A stretch of DNA of 64,000 nt from Rhodococcus sp. IEGM 1381 (GCF_030056795.1 NZ_JASHKQ010000009.1:1-64000); one strand, 5' to 3'. Shown: positions 1 to 18,017, numbered from the stretch's first letter. Numbers and translations: made by a program. The notes: generated from the sequence alone by a model not told the origin.

Positions 1-17
1 GCACTGACATTCATCGA

Positions 18-42
18 CACACTGTTGAGTTCTCAAAGAACA
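18..42 (-). promoter_or_regulatory. rRNA operon leader element (boxA-like antitermination region)
   Basis: Read on the minus strand this stretch contains TTTGAGAACTCAACAGTGTG, the conserved leader block found just upstream of 16S rRNA in mycobacteria, nocardiae and rhodococci. It marks the start of an rRNA operon whose 16S gene must lie beyond position 1, off the left edge. No rRNA gene body is visible here. The identification rests on remembered family sequence. Confidence 0.85.
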
Positions 43-98
43 CGCACACACCATTCACCTCCGAGCTGAAGCTCGTGGGTGTCCGGGGCAACCGTTCC

Positions 99-128
99 AG
101 CTTAGATCAGATGATCGAGCACAGTCAA
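99..128 (-). promoter_or_regulatory. proximal rRNA promoter (PCL1-like)
   Basis: On the minus strand there is a -35 TTGACT (128-123), an 18-nt spacer and a -10 TAAGCT (104-99), followed at 93-84 by GGTTGCCCCG. This order, including the GGTTGCCCCG block at the expected start of transcription, matches the conserved PCL1 promoter of mycobacterial rrn operons. It would drive the rRNA genes beyond the left edge. Confidence 0.8.
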
Positions 129-252
129 ACTGGCTTCTCATCTATGAAGGAGTCCAACCTTGCGGTTCAACTACCTTCATTGTGCCGAGCGAACTCCGCG
201 TTGCTCAGGCCTCGCGGTCTGGGCTGGCGTCCGTGTCGCTCTGACCTGGACA

Positions 253-281
253 AAGTTACGCCCCGGGCAACAACGCGTCAA
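253..281 (-). promoter_or_regulatory. distal rRNA promoter
   Basis: Minus strand: -35 TTGACG (281-276), 17-nt spacer, -10 TAACTT (258-253). It lies about 150 bp upstream of the PCL1-like promoter, so the operon has at least two tandem promoters. A weaker candidate with -35 TTGAAC lies between them, near 164-169. Between here and the tyrS stop at 405 I see no gene; the short frames there have no start signal. Confidence 0.7.
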
Positions 282-404
282 ATCCCCAGGTCGTTCGCAC
301 GCGAATTGTGTGAACAGCCTGGTCGCAACCGATCGACTACCCACCTGACGGGCGTAGTAACCAAATTACATGGATGTGACTCCGGCCACTGACAACAAGC
401 GAAG

Positions 405-1679
405 CTAGCTAGAGACCCGCGCGCCTGCGAAGTTCCGCTTTCCGCGTCGGACCACAAGCCACCGTCCGTGCAGAAGATCGTCCGCGGTGGGCGTCCAGTC
501 CTCGTCGGAAATCTTGACGTTGTTGACCGATGCGCCGCCCTCCTTGACCGCGCGTCGGGCAGCGCCCTTGCTCTCGCTCAACCCCGTAGCGACGAGCAGA
601 TCGACGATGGTGTTCGGTGCACCTGCTTCGATGTCCGCCACGGACGCTTCCTGTAGCGCGGCGGCGAGCGTCTTTTCGTCGAGTTCCGTCAGTTCGGCCC
701 GTCCGAAGAGCGCCTGGCTGGCGAGTTCGACCGATCGCGTCGCCGCTTCACCGTGAACGAGTGTGGTCATCTCGGCGGCCAGGCGCTTCTGCGCTTCGCG
801 CGCGTGCGGACGCTCGGTGGTCGCCAACTCGAGTTCTGCCAACTCGTCCTTCGGCAGGAACGTGAACCAGCGCAAGTACTTCACTACGTCCGCATCACCG
901 GTATTCACGAAGTACTGGTACCAGGCGTACGGGCTCGTCATCTCCGGGTCGAGCCACAGGCTGCCGCCTCCGGTGGATTTGCCGAACTTCTTGCCATCGG
1001 CGGACGTGACCAGGGGAACCGTCATGGCGTGGACCGACTCGGCGTCCTGTCGCCGGTTCAGTTCCACCCCGGCGATGATGTTTCCCCACTGATCGGAGCC
1101 ACCGATCTGGAGGCTGCAGCCGTACTGGCGGCGAAGCTGCACGTAGTCGTTCGCCTGCAGCAGCATGTAGCTGAACTCGGTGTACGACATTCCGTCGCTC
1201 TCGAGCCTGTTCTTGACCGTCTCGCGGGCGAGCATCACGTTGACCGAGAAATGCTTGCCGATGTCGCGTAGAAAATCGATGGCGGACAGCTCGCCCGTCC
1301 ACGACAAATTGTTCACCACCACCGCACCCGTAGGGCTTTCGTCCAAGTCGACGAACCGTTCGAGCTGACCACGGATACGCGAGGCCCACTCGGTGACGAC
1401 CTCGGGAGAATTCATGGTCCGCTCCCCCACGTCGCGAGGGTCACCGATCAGTCCCGTCGCACCGCCGGCGAGAATGATCGGCCGATGTCCGGCCCGCTGA
1501 AACCGCTTGAGAGCGAGCAACGGCACCAAGTGCCCTGCGTGCAGCGACGGACCAGTCGGATCGAAACCGGAATACAGCGTGATCGGACCCTCGGACGTCG
1601 CTTCCCTCAGCGCGTCCACATCGGTGGACTGCGCAATCAGCCCGCGCCAGGTCATTTCGTCGATGATGTTCTCACTCAC
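405..1679 (-). CDS. tyrS: tyrosine-tRNA ligase TyrS
   Basis: Charges tRNA-Tyr with tyrosine in the cytoplasm. The class I signature HAGH is at residues 47-50 and the KMSKS-type loop appears as KFGKS near 231-235. The last ~65 residues form an S4-like RNA-binding domain. The frame is open further upstream, but I chose GTG at 1679: it is preceded by a GGGAAG ribosome site, begins V-S-E-N-I-I-D-E as in relatives, and gives 424 residues, the usual actinobacterial length. mpg lies 38 nt upstream on the same strand, so the two are probably co-transcribed. No clear intrinsic terminator is seen between its stop and the rrn promoters. Confidence 0.97.
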   Translation of the reverse strand: MSENIIDEMTWRGLIAQSTDVDALREATSEGPITLYSGFDPTGPSLHAGHLVPLLALKRFQRAGHRPIILAGGATGLIGDPRDVGERTMNSPEVVTEWASRIRGQLERFVDLDESPTGAVVVNNLSWTGELSAIDFLRDIGKHFSVNVMLARETVKNRLESDGMSYTEFSYMLLQANDYVQLRRQYGCSLQIGGSDQWGNIIAGVELNRRQDAESVHAMTVPLVTSADGKKFGKSTGGGSLWLDPEMTSPYAWYQYFVNTGDADVVKYLRWFTFLPKDELAELELATTERPHAREAQKRLAAEMTTLVHGEAATRSVELASQALFGRAELTELDEKTLAAALQEASVADIEAGAPNTIVDLLVATGLSESKGAARRAVKEGGASVNNVKISDEDWTPTADDLLHGRWLVVRRGKRNFAGARVSS

Positions 1680-1717
1680 GACGTCGATCTTCCCGCATGG
1701 ACGGATCGACCCGTCGG

Positions 1718-2371
1718 TCAGGCCCGTGGGCCACCGGGCGCAGCAGCGCGCGGACTGCGTTTGTAGCTCGATACCGCCGAAGATCCACGGATCCAGAAGC
1801 GCCACGGTCGATCGGCTGCCAGACTCACCCCGACGCGTGGGCCAGACGCGACAGCCTGGTCCGGCAGCGGGTGCTCGAGTATCCGAAGGGTGACAGCGGC
1901 CGAGGCGTCGAACAGTTCCGTTCCGTTGTCCGCCAGCGCGACGCCCAAGGCTCGACCGAGATTGCCCGGCCCACGGGCCCAGCCGGCCTCCACCCGTGCA
2001 GACCGTGGACTGCGGCCGGGGCGCCTGCTCTCGACGATGTCATGACCGGCCACCACTTCACCCGCACGGAGTAACACGGCGGCGGCCGTCCCGTCGGGAC
2101 CGCAGCTGACGTTCATGCACAAATGCAGGCCATAACTCAGGTACACGTACAGCCGGCCCGCCGGCCCGAACATCACCTCGTTGCGGGGTGTCGAACCACG
2201 GAAGGAATGCGCCGCCGGGTCGGGCCACGGACCATCGAGTGGACCGCCGTATGCCTCTACTTCCACGATGCGCAGAGACACCTCGCCTGCGTGGACGGTT
2301 CCCCCGAGAATGCGTCGGGCTGCATCGTCCGGCTCTCCGCTTTCCAAGTCAGCGACGTTCACCCGTCCCAT
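1718..2371 (-). CDS. mpg: 3-methyladenine DNA glycosylase (AAG/Mpg family)
   Basis: Base-excision repair enzyme removing alkylated purines. The product has 217 residues from ATG 2371. The AAG/MPG hallmarks are seen: an ARRILGG-type N-terminus, VEVEAY with the catalytic glutamate region, the [25 protein letters not shown] block (positions about 1980-2130 on the DNA) and the late [10 protein letters not shown] block. ATG 2371 has a GAGG ribosome site about 10 nt upstream; the open frame continues to 2530 without family similarity. It sits directly upstream of tyrS, the same pair as Rv1688-Rv1689 in M. tuberculosis. Confidence 0.92.
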   Translation of the reverse strand: MGRVNVADLESGEPDDAARRILGGTVHAGEVSLRIVEVEAYGGPLDGPWPDPAAHSFRGSTPRNEVMFGPAGRLYVYLSYGLHLCMNVSCGPDGTAAAVLLRAGEVVAGHDIVESRRPGRSPRSARVEAGWARGPGNLGRALGVALADNGTELFDASAAVTLRILEHPLPDQAVASGPRVGVSLAADRPWRFWIRGSSAVSSYKRSPRAAAPGGPRA

Positions 2372-2477
2372 GATGCTGCGCCCTCGACCACGACGCGCCG
2401 ACGGGGCTATGACTTCGACATCCGATGAAGTCTGGAGGCCGACATGGCGTTCACCGGGCAACATGCTGTCGAGGTAA

Positions 2478-2868
2478 CTCGCGATCACGATGCTCGGCAT
2501 CCTGCCGTTCGTCGTCATGTTTCTGATCACGTCGATCTATATGCAGCGCGAACAAACCTCGGGAACGCTCGAACGCCTGCTGATGACGCCGATGTCCAAG
2601 CTGGAGCTGCTGGCGACCTACGGCTCCGCGTACTCGCTCGCCGCGGTGGGACGAGCCCTGCTCGCGTGCGCTGTCGCAGTCAGATGCCGAGCTGGTTGAG
2701 CGCAGTCAGCAACGTTCTGCCGTTGACCTACCTGGTGGACGCTCTGCGGGAGATATCCCGCCACCAAACGTCACCGGGCGCATGGGGACCGATATCGCTG
2801 TGGTCGTGGCGTTCACCGTTGCCGCTCTGACCGGGGCGGCCGCGACACTACGTCGACGAACCCCGTGA
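2478..2868 (+). pseudogene. remnant of an ABC-2 type transporter permease
   Basis: Three short pieces in three frames match successive parts of one ABC-2 (DrrB-like) permease. 2478 to about 2675 encodes [14 protein letters not shown] and the SGTLERLL segment. About 2680-2785 encodes MPSWLSAVSNVLPLTYLVDA. 2782-2868 encodes the C-terminal membrane segment ending TLRRRTP and a stop. The N-terminal third is missing, an in-frame stop lies at 2475, and roughly 60-70 residues between pieces one and two are deleted. In M. tuberculosis this position and orientation carry the ABC transporter Rv1686c-Rv1687c and a TetR gene, so this looks like the last trace of that locus. Confidence 0.82.
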
Positions 2869-2881
2869 GCGACCGGGCGGC

Positions 2882-3088
2882 CTAGGAAGTGGCGCGGGCC
2901 AGAATCGACTCGTGCTCGGCGTCGTCGACATCACGCGCGTCGTCGGCGAGCAGCACCGGGATGCCGTTCTCTATCGGATATGCGCGACGCAGTCGAGGGT
3001 TGTAGAGCAGTTCGCCCTCGACCAGCAACAGCGAGCCCTTGTCCACCGGGCACGCGAGGATGGAAAGCAGTGTCGAATCGATTGCCAC
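2882..3088 (-). CDS. Trm112-like zinc-ribbon protein
   Basis: A 68-residue protein of the Trm112 family (UPF0434), starting L-L-S-I-L-A-C-P-V-D-K and ending with the YPI-x-x-GIPVLL pattern typical of these proteins. Eukaryotic and archaeal Trm112 activates methyltransferases; the bacterial role is less clear. Only one of the usual cysteines is evident, so metal binding is doubtful. The GTG start at 3088 has GAAGGA 7 nt upstream. It follows the hydrolase/acyl-CoA-synthetase gene, matching Rv1684 after Rv1683. Confidence 0.88.
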   Translation of the reverse strand: MAIDSTLLSILACPVDKGSLLLVEGELLYNPRLRRAYPIENGIPVLLADDARDVDDAEHESILARATS

Positions 3089-3175
3089 AAGTGTCCTTCG
3101 TTCTGCTCCGACCGAGTCGGAGTGATGTACTCGACCACGCTACCGAACCCGACTTTCGTCCTGCAGGCCGCAATC

Positions 3176-6100
3176 TCAGGATGACTTTTCGGCTGCCGCG
3201 TCCCTACCGACAAACCGCTCGGCAACAACAGCTTTGGTCAAACGTCGGTAACTGTTCGACTCCGAGTCGTAAAACCACGACCGGGCACTGGGCGTCGGGA
3301 TACCCGCTTCCTTCAGCGCCGTCGCATTGGGCCGATAGGCGCGGCCCACCGGGATTTCGGACACTACGTGCACGATCGCCGGACGCTCGGCCGGAAGCAG
3401 CGCACCGAGCGTGTCCGTCAACGCACGAGCGGTGATCACTGCTTCGGGTTGCAGCGAGATGGCGCAGACAGCAACCTCGGTGGCAGCCGCGTCGACACGA
3501 ACCGACCGTGGACGATCGGCAGTGACGTGTACACCGTAGACCACAGCCGAATCCACCTGGTCGAGATCGCCGACAGCATCGACGATGGGCTGGGTGTAGA
3601 CCGGGCCGCACGCCGACCGCACGACGGTGTCCTTGCGGTCGATCAGCCAGTAGTCTCCGTCGGAATCGCGTCGGAAGAGATTCTCGGTGGGAATCCATGC
3701 GTCCGTGGGCTCGAAAACACCGCGCATCACATGGCTGGTCGCTTCGCCCTCGCCACTCGGTCGGCCCAAGAGCAGCCCGATCTCGTCGTCGCGGCATTGC
3801 CGAACGAAACCGTCGTCGTCCTCTTCGAGTCGGCCGGTGATCGGGTCGTAGGCCGCAAGGGCAACCCGGGCACTGCCGGGCAGGGGGCGGCCTTTCGAGC
3901 CGATCTTCGATCCGGCCACGTTGGCCAGAATGACGTCGTTCTCGGTCGATGCGTAGAACTCGAGCACCCGAGCAGGGCTGAACCGAGCCAGCGTGCGGCG
4001 CCACAGTCCGACCGGCATACCGGAGCCGATGAACAGGCGAACCGGATGACCGGAATCTACTGGGAAACGACCGTCGTCGAGGATCTGCCGCATCATCGTC
4101 CACGTGTAACTGACCACGGTCACGCCGTAGCGGTAGACCTCTTCGCTGAATCGCTCGGGGTCGAGACCACGGGAGAGCGCAATCCGCGACCCACCCGCGA
4201 GCGCACCACCGATCGTGACCAGAATTCCCGCCGAATGATGTAGCGGGGCAAGGCAATACACGGTATCGCCAGGGCCGAGCGCAGCCGTGGTCGCGGTGCC
4301 GAAGGCCGAGAGCGCCCAACGGTGATTGGTGATGTACCGGGGTTCCAGGCCACGATCGGTCGTCGTGAACAGGATCATGGCCAATTCTCGAGCGCGTCCC
4401 GGATCGGGCTCGTACCACTGAGGCAGGCGCACACCGTCGGGATCGATGGCCTCGAGATCGGTCACCTCGTATCCGTTCGGTATCTCGAGTCGACGCGTCT
4501 CACCGCCACCGAGTACCAGAACATTCGGTGTCACCGGCACTGCGGCTGCGACGTTCTCGGGATCTGTGATCACGGTGTCGACATCGACCGTCCGCAGCGC
4601 TGCAGTCAGGTCGCTGCCCGGCTGCAGCAGAACCGGCACCGCCCCGATCCGCGACAGTGCAGCCATGGCGGCCAACGCACTGGGGCGCGTCTCCATCAGC
4701 ACTCCGATGCGAGACGCAGGGCGCACCCCGACACTGATCAGACCGCGAACGACATTGTCGATGCGTACGTTCACCGCGTCATAGGTGTGCACACGGTCGT
4801 CGAAGAGGAAGCACTCACCGTTCGGGGACTTGCGCCCCTGTTCGGCGATCAAGCGGCCCAACGAGACTCGACTGTGCGGCTGCATCTGCCCGAGGCGGGC
4901 GAGCCGCGGCAGCGTACGCACGGCCTCGGACGAAATTTCACGGGTACCTCGTACCGCGCCGGTCGCTGCCGATGCCAGCCCCCGGCCGACCCCGACGCCC
5001 ACCTCGGCAATGGAGGCCGCCGTGTGGATCAGTCGATTGGTGATCGACACTCCGCTGTCGGTGTCGCTGTGGTCCTCGCGCTCCATCACGCGGACAGCCT
5101 CCGGCTTCGGTCCGAGATCCTCCCGCCACCGAATCCAATTGCCCGTCGTCGGCCACGTCTGTGCAGCGGCTGTACTGCCGACGACAAGGCCGAAATGACC
5201 TGCGCGCAAGGTGGTCTCGAATACCTGTGCGCGCGGCGCCGCTCGCTGGATGCCGCGTACGGCCAAGGGCTGACCGATGTCGTCGACCTCTCCGACGAAG
5301 GCAAGCACCGGCACCGTCAGTTCGGCCAGAGTCAACAATCTGTCCTTGATGACGAACCCGCCGGTCATCATGCGGTTGTGCACGACGAACTGCTTCAGCA
5401 ACTCCGCCACGGCTGGGCCGGACCATGCCACCCACCCGTCCATCGCCAGAAAGCGTCGCTGCGGCTCGCGCGGCAACAATGCCTCACGGTCGTGCAACTG
5501 CCGCAGGAAATCCAGGCGGGATCGGACGGTTTTCGCCGGATCGAGAAGCTGAAATCCCGTCCGAGCCATCCAGCCCGAGACGGCCAGCCGGGTGAAGACG
5601 TGATCGGCGAGAAACTCTGCGCCCCGGGTGGCCACGCCGGCCGGGATTCCCAGCGGCAGACCGGCCAATGTGTCGACGGGAGCCCCGAACGTGATGAGGC
5701 TGGCCAGGTTTCGTCCACCCCGATAGGCAGCAGCCTGGTAGCAGAACATCCCGCCCTGCGAGTATCCACCGAGATGGACGTCTCGCCCGGTGTGCTCGTG
5801 CACCTTGTCGACGACCTCGCTGATCGCCACGACGTGATCGGCGAGAGTACGGCTCCACCCGCCCTCTTCGGTATCGGGCGAACCGAAATCGACCACCCAT
5901 GGATCCAGGCCCATCCCGTGCAGAATTCCGGCCGCACCCTGCTCGGTCGTGACGTCGTAGACATCCGCCGACACCATCATCGGCGGAATCAGCACAACAG
6001 GAGGGCTGTCCGCGGGTACGTCGTCGGGGAAGTACCGGCGCAACCGATACATGGGCTCGCGGTCCATCACCCGAAACGGCGACGGGTCCACCTCGGTTTC

Positions 6101-6193
6101 GAGGCCACCGAGACGAATGACCTCGAGACCGTTCTGGGCCGTGGCGATGGCACGCCGCAGTGGTCCACGTACGGCATCTGCATTCAGTCCCAC
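3176..6193 (-). CDS. alpha/beta hydrolase fused to an AMP-binding (acyl-CoA synthetase-like) domain
   Basis: About 1005 residues, the size of M. tuberculosis Rv1683, which is described as a lipase/acyl-CoA synthase fusion. Residues ~50-360 are a PhaC-like alpha/beta hydrolase with the nucleophile motif GGYSQGG near 143-149, serine in place of the cysteine of PHA synthases. Residues ~440-1000 resemble an adenylate-forming enzyme (ASTENDV, GRPLPGS, YWLIDRKDT). The usual TSGTTGxPK loop is degenerate (FTTTDRGLEPR), so ligase activity is uncertain. TTG 6196 and GTG 6193 are both possible starts; AGGAG ends 7 nt before GTG but only 4 before TTG, so GTG is preferred. Lipid turnover is an inference from the family. 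Confidence 0.88.
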   Translation of the reverse strand: MGLNADAVRGPLRRAIATAQNGLEVIRLGGLETEVDPSPFRVMDREPMYRLRRYFPDDVPADSPPVVLIPPMMVSADVYDVTTEQGAAGILHGMGLDPWVVDFGSPDTEEGGWSRTLADHVVAISEVVDKVHEHTGRDVHLGGYSQGGMFCYQAAAYRGGRNLASLITFGAPVDTLAGLPLGIPAGVATRGAEFLADHVFTRLAVSGWMARTGFQLLDPAKTVRSRLDFLRQLHDREALLPREPQRRFLAMDGWVAWSGPAVAELLKQFVVHNRMMTGGFVIKDRLLTLAELTVPVLAFVGEVDDIGQPLAVRGIQRAAPRAQVFETTLRAGHFGLVVGSTAAAQTWPTTGNWIRWREDLGPKPEAVRVMEREDHSDTDSGVSITNRLIHTAASIAEVGVGVGRGLASAATGAVRGTREISSEAVRTLPRLARLGQMQPHSRVSLGRLIAEQGRKSPNGECFLFDDRVHTYDAVNVRIDNVVRGLISVGVRPASRIGVLMETRPSALAAMAALSRIGAVPVLLQPGSDLTAALRTVDVDTVITDPENVAAAVPVTPNVLVLGGGETRRLEIPNGYEVTDLEAIDPDGVRLPQWYEPDPGRARELAMILFTTTDRGLEPRYITNHRWALSAFGTATTAALGPGDTVYCLAPLHHSAGILVTIGGALAGGSRIALSRGLDPERFSEEVYRYGVTVVSYTWTMMRQILDDGRFPVDSGHPVRLFIGSGMPVGLWRRTLARFSPARVLEFYASTENDVILANVAGSKIGSKGRPLPGSARVALAAYDPITGRLEEDDDGFVRQCRDDEIGLLLGRPSGEGEATSHVMRGVFEPTDAWIPTENLFRRDSDGDYWLIDRKDTVVRSACGPVYTQPIVDAVGDLDQVDSAVVYGVHVTADRPRSVRVDAAATEVAVCAISLQPEAVITARALTDTLGALLPAERPAIVHVVSEIPVGRAYRPNATALKEAGIPTPSARSWFYDSESNSYRRLTKAVVAERFVGRDAAAEKSS

Positions 6194-6301
6194 CAATACA
6201 CTCCTGCGTTCGGCCCGACGGAACGACCGGCATCGGTCTTCGCGTGACGAAAGCTTCTCACATCACACTCAAGGAAACCGGCGTGGATGTCCCTTGCTCG
6301 C

Positions 6302-8946
<2,645 letters not shown>

Positions 8947-8997
8947 GGTGTTCAAGCTCCTTCGTTGTTCTTGTTGCGCATGATGGGTAGCCGGATC

Positions 8998-11643
<2,646 letters not shown>

Positions 11644-11647
<4 letters not shown>

Positions 11648-12554
11648 GGCGTGACTCCTGACGTAGAAGAGTGATCGGGGGTGACCATGGTGCCGATCCC
11701 CTGGCCGGTGAACAGTTCCACCAGAACCGAATGTTCGACGCGCCCGTCGATGACATGTGCAGTCGGCACACCTGCTCGAACGGCGCGCAGGCACGCTTCC
11801 ATCTTCGGCACCATCCCGGCGTCGAGGGAGGGCAATAACGCATCGAGCGCGGACGCATCGATCTCGGACGTTAGCGAGGTGCGATCCGGCCACGCGGTGT
11901 AAAGACCCTCGACGTCGGTGAGCACGACCAGTTTTTCGGCACCGATAGCACTCGCCAGTGCGGCGGCTGCGGTGTCGGCGTTGATGTTGTGCACCACGCC
12001 GTCTCGGTCGGGAGCGATGGTGGACACCACCGGAATACGTCCGGCCGCAATGAGATCGAAGATCGCCGTCGGATCTACCGAGGTGACGTCGCCTACCAGA
12101 CCGATGTCGGTCTGGTCGCCGTCGACGAGCACGGTTCGCCGGGTAGCCGTGAACAGGTGCGCGTCCTCGCCGGAGATGCCGACGGCATACGGCCCATGAC
12201 TGTTGATCAAGCCGACGAGTTCACGGCCGACCTGCCCGAACAGCACCATTCGCACGACGTCCATGACCTCGGGCGTCGTGACGCGGAATCCGCCGCGGAA
12301 CTCGCCCGTCAACCCGAGCCTGGTGAGCATTGCCGAAATCTGCGGGCCACCACCGTGTACGACGACGGGATGGATTCCGACGGTACGCAGGAACACCATG
12401 TCGGCGGCGAACGCACGTTTGAGGTCATCGTCGATCATGGCGTTTCCGCCGTACTTCACCACGACGGTCTTACCCGAGAATCGTTGCAACCAGGGCAGAG
12501 CCTCGGCGAGCGTGAACGCCTTCTGCGCGGCCGTCAACTGCAGGTCTGCCGAGG

Positions 12555-12558
<4 letters not shown>
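11644..12558 (-). CDS. argB: acetylglutamate kinase
   Basis: Phosphorylates N-acetylglutamate, usually the arginine-controlled step in organisms with the cyclic pathway. 304 residues. The glycine-rich VVKYGGNAM motif is near residues 33-41, and VVHGGGPQI and the [12 protein letters not shown] segment are present. ATG 12558 overlaps the argJ stop in ATGA, and argB ends by overlapping argD. Confidence 0.97.
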
Positions 12559-14883
<2,325 letters not shown>

Positions 14884-14897
14884 ACGGGTCCGGTGTG

Positions 14898-15461
14898 TCA
14901 GGTTCCGCCCATGGACTTACGGATCTCGTCGAGCTTCTTGCGGCCGGCTTCCTGACGCTCGTTCCACTGCTTGTCCAGATCTCGACCGGCCCGGGACTCC
15001 CGGTCCAACTCCTCAGCCCCGACGGCCGTCCCCGAGCGATGGTCCACCTTGTCACGCACACCGGCCCAGGTGGGCACTCCCGATTCGGTGAAGTCGCCGA
15101 TCACGCTGCCGACAGCGTCGCCCGTGTATCCACCGCCTGCGCCGACGGGCATGTCGTCGACCAATTCCGCATCGATGATGCCCGGCACCGTGCCGCCCAG
15201 TGGAGCCCCTGGCGGCGGATCTCCGAGCGGCTGATCGATCCGAGGCCTCGTGACCTGCGGAACGTCGACATCGGGAACCGTTCCCGGTGGCGCACCGCGA
15301 TCGGGTCCAGTGGGTTCGGACTCGACGGTACCCAACTCGGCAGCCAGTGCCGACGCGGCAGCCGCCACCGAGGCCAGCCGCGGCCGACCGGCCACCGCCG
15401 CGAGTACGTGGTTCACAACCTGCAGATCGGACGCCGTGCCGTCTGCTCCGGATTCACTCAT
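14898..15461 (-). CDS. hypothetical protein, Pro/Gly-rich centre
   Basis: 187 residues, not recognised. The N-terminal ~45 residues are predicted helical and Ala/Val-rich. Residues ~50-110 are rich in Pro, Gly and Asp and probably disordered. The C-terminal ~50 residues are a charged helix (EELDRESRAGRDLDKQWNERQ) with no membrane segment or signal peptide. ATG 15461 has GGGAG 6 nt upstream. It lies between pheT and argC on the same strand, at the place where M. tuberculosis carries an unrelated PE-PGRS gene. No function is assigned. Confidence 0.8.
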   Translation of the reverse strand: MSESGADGTASDLQVVNHVLAAVAGRPRLASVAAAASALAAELGTVESEPTGPDRGAPPGTVPDVDVPQVTRPRIDQPLGDPPPGAPLGGTVPGIIDAELVDDMPVGAGGGYTGDAVGSVIGDFTESGVPTWAGVRDKVDHRSGTAVGAEELDRESRAGRDLDKQWNERQEAGRKKLDEIRKSMGGT

Positions 15462-15530
15462 GCGTTGCTCCCGTCACCGTGGGCGTTCGTGACTCCACGC
15501 TACGGAACCGACGGTCCGGCCGCCGACAGA

Positions 15531-18017
15531 TCAGCTACGCAGCTCGGCTCCGACGGCTCTGGCTGCAGCTTCGACCGCAGCATCACGCGCAGCAGTGGCC
15601 TGATCCTCGGTCAACGTGCCGTCGGTTCCACGGAACCGCAGCGCGAACGCCAGAGACTTGCGACCTTCGCCGACTTGTTCACCCTCGTACACGTCGAACA
15701 ACCGGATCGATTCGAGTAGATCGCCGCCGCCGATCGTCAGCGCCGCCTCGACGGACGCCGCAGGCACGGAAGCCTCGACCACGACGGCCACGTCCTGGAG
15801 CACCGCCGGATACGGCGACACCTCGGGGGCCGGGAGCGATTCGACAACAGGCAGAGCGCTCAGGCTCAGCTCCACGGCACAGGTACGCGGCGGCAAGCCG
15901 GCCCGCTCGAGCACTGCCGGGTGCAGTTCGCCTGCATATCCCACGACCTCGCCGTCGAGCAATACCTCGGCACACCGACCGGGATGCCACGGAAGATGTT
16001 GAGCGGCACGAAGATCGACGTGAACGCCGGCCGCCTCGGTCACTGTGCGTACCGCAGCGAAGGCGTCAGCTGCTTCAGCGGCGCGGCCCGGGCCCCACGG
16101 ACCCGACAGCTCACGCTGACCGGTGAGCACCACGCCCACATGTACCGGCTGCGCAGGCAAAGACCCTCGAAGCATGGCGATCTGGTCGTCAGTGGGACGA
16201 CGATCCACCGGCAGTGCGTCCACCGCAGCAGTGGCATCGTGCCGAAGCACCACCTGGGCAATTCCGAACAGCGACACGTCACGCTGACCGCGGGCGATGT
16301 TTCGGCTCAGCATCTCGAGCAGTCCAGGCAGCACGGTGGTCGCGAGCTCGGGGCGATCGGCCTCGAGCGGATTGAGGACCGACGTGGTGGCTCGCCGTGG
16401 ATCGTCCTTGTCCAGACCCCAGGTATCGAAGACGCCCTTGGGCAGGAACACCGGAGGCAGTACCTCGACGTACCCGGAGAACGCGAGCGCCTTGCCGACC
16501 GCTCGTCTACGCTTCTGCTCGGCGGTGAGGCCGCGACCTCCGGGGGCCGACGGCAGGACCGACGGGATCTTCTCGAGCCCCTCGAGTCGCAGCACCTCTT
16601 CCACCAGGTCGGCACGTTGCACCAGGTCAGGTCGCCATGACGGCGGCGTCACCGTCAGTTGACCGTGCCCGGCATCGTCGACGGACACGTCGACTCTGCA
16701 GCCGATCTGCGTCAACCGTCGCGCAGCGGTTCCGTTGGGGTACTGCACGCCGGCGATTCGGTCGGGCAGATCGAAATCCATCGTGACTGCGGGGTACTCG
16801 GCGGCCTCACCGATGTCGGTCAACACCGGCTCGATCCGGCCACCGGCGATCTCGACCAGCAACTGTGCCGCACGATCGAGGGCGGCGACCGGAAGAGCAG
16901 AATCCACGGTCCGCTCGAAACGCTTGCTCGCCTCGCTGGACAGCTTGTGGCGGCGACCGGTTCGGAACACCGCGAGCGGATCGAACGACGCTGCTTCGAG
17001 TACGACCTCGGTGGTCGCGTCGTCCACTTCGGTGGACGCCCCGCCCATGACGCCGGCCAACGAGATGGCTCCCGACCCGTCGGCGATGACGACGTCCTCA
17101 GGATCGAGTGACCGCTCGACTCCGTCCAATGTCGTCAGCTTCTCCCCCGCATTCGCACGGCGGACGGCGAGATCGCCGTTCAGCTTGGCCGCATCGAACG
17201 CGTGCAGCGGCTGGCCGAGCTCGTGGAGCACATAGTTGGTGACATCGACAGCAGCCGAGATCGGGCGCACACCGGCCAGGAGGAGGCGACGCTGCATCCA
17301 CCACGGAGTGGTCGCCGTGGGATCGGTGCCGACGATCTTGCGCAACGCGAATCGTGATGCGCCCGAGTTCGATTCGACGGTAACCGACCATGCCTCACCG
17401 GTGACCTCGGTGGACATCGTTCGTGCCGGGTCCACGTAGGGCAAGTCGAAGCTACACGCCAGCTCACGGGCGAGGCCGCGGACCGAGAAGGCGTAACCGC
17501 GATCCGGGGTCACGTTCAGCTCGATGACCGAGTCCTTCAGCCCCAGAACCTCTTTGGCGTCGTCACCCGGTGCGGCCGTGACCGCAGGCAGCACCAGAAT
17601 TCCGGAGTGGTCTCGGCCGAGTCCGAGCTCGAGCGTCGAGCAGATCATTCCGTTCGAATTGCGGCCGTACGTCGTGCGCGATGCGATGGCGAATCCGCCG
17701 GGCAGAACGCTGCCCGGCAGAGCGGCGACGATCAGGTCGCCTTCGGCAAAATTTCGTGCACCACAGACGATTTCCTGTGGCTCGTCGGCCCCGACGTCCA
17801 CCAGACAGAATCGAATCGGCTTCTTGAACTCGGTCAGTTCCTCGATCGAGCTCACTCGGCCCACCACCAGTGGTCCGGTCACGTTGTCCAGCGATTCGAG
17901 TTCTTCGACCTCGAAACCGACCCGCACGAAACCGGCGTCGAGCTCCTCGGGCGACACGGCCCAGTCGGGAGTCCCCGCGTGCAGGACCTCGGTCAGCCAG
18001 GATTGTGGGACTCGCAC
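15531..18017 (-). CDS. pheT: phenylalanine-tRNA ligase beta subunit
   Basis: Large subunit of the (alpha-beta)2 phenylalanyl-tRNA synthetase, 828 residues. It has an N-terminal tRNA-binding (EMAP/OB) domain around residues 40-150, then the B3/B4 editing domain, the B5 domain (ending before [10 protein letters not shown]) and the C-terminal FDX-ACB anticodon-binding domain starting near [15 protein letters not shown] 18017 is used. pheS ends 55 nt upstream, so the two form one transcription unit. Confidence 0.97.
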   Translation of the reverse strand: MRVPQSWLTEVLHAGTPDWAVSPEELDAGFVRVGFEVEELESLDNVTGPLVVGRVSSIEELTEFKKPIRFCLVDVGADEPQEIVCGARNFAEGDLIVAALPGSVLPGGFAIASRTTYGRNSNGMICSTLELGLGRDHSGILVLPAVTAAPGDDAKEVLGLKDSVIELNVTPDRGYAFSVRGLARELACSFDLPYVDPARTMSTEVTGEAWSVTVESNSGASRFALRKIVGTDPTATTPWWMQRRLLLAGVRPISAAVDVTNYVLHELGQPLHAFDAAKLNGDLAVRRANAGEKLTTLDGVERSLDPEDVVIADGSGAISLAGVMGGASTEVDDATTEVVLEAASFDPLAVFRTGRRHKLSSEASKRFERTVDSALPVAALDRAAQLLVEIAGGRIEPVLTDIGEAAEYPAVTMDFDLPDRIAGVQYPNGTAARRLTQIGCRVDVSVDDAGHGQLTVTPPSWRPDLVQRADLVEEVLRLEGLEKIPSVLPSAPGGRGLTAEQKRRRAVGKALAFSGYVEVLPPVFLPKGVFDTWGLDKDDPRRATTSVLNPLEADRPELATTVLPGLLEMLSRNIARGQRDVSLFGIAQVVLRHDATAAVDALPVDRRPTDDQIAMLRGSLPAQPVHVGVVLTGQRELSGPWGPGRAAEAADAFAAVRTVTEAAGVHVDLRAAQHLPWHPGRCAEVLLDGEVVGYAGELHPAVLERAGLPPRTCAVELSLSALPVVESLPAPEVSPYPAVLQDVAVVVEASVPAASVEAALTIGGGDLLESIRLFDVYEGEQVGEGRKSLAFALRFRGTDGTLTEDQATAARDAAVEAAARAVGAELRS

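Noticed and set aside
75-392. Plus-strand frames in the rRNA promoter region
   Set aside because: They run through recognisable promoter and leader elements on the minus strand and have no ribosome sites.
1680-1805. N-terminal extension of tyrS to 1805
   Set aside because: It overlaps mpg and lacks similarity; GTG 1679 has a ribosome site and gives normal length.
4322-6247. A 641-codon plus-strand frame opposite the hydrolase/acyl-CoA-synthetase gene
   Set aside because: Composition (Arg/His/Gln-rich, no motifs) is that of a shadow frame, and the minus-strand gene has clear domains.
8947-8955. TTG 8955 as argG start
   Set aside because: The ribosome site almost touches this TTG; ATG 8946 has proper spacing and matches family length.
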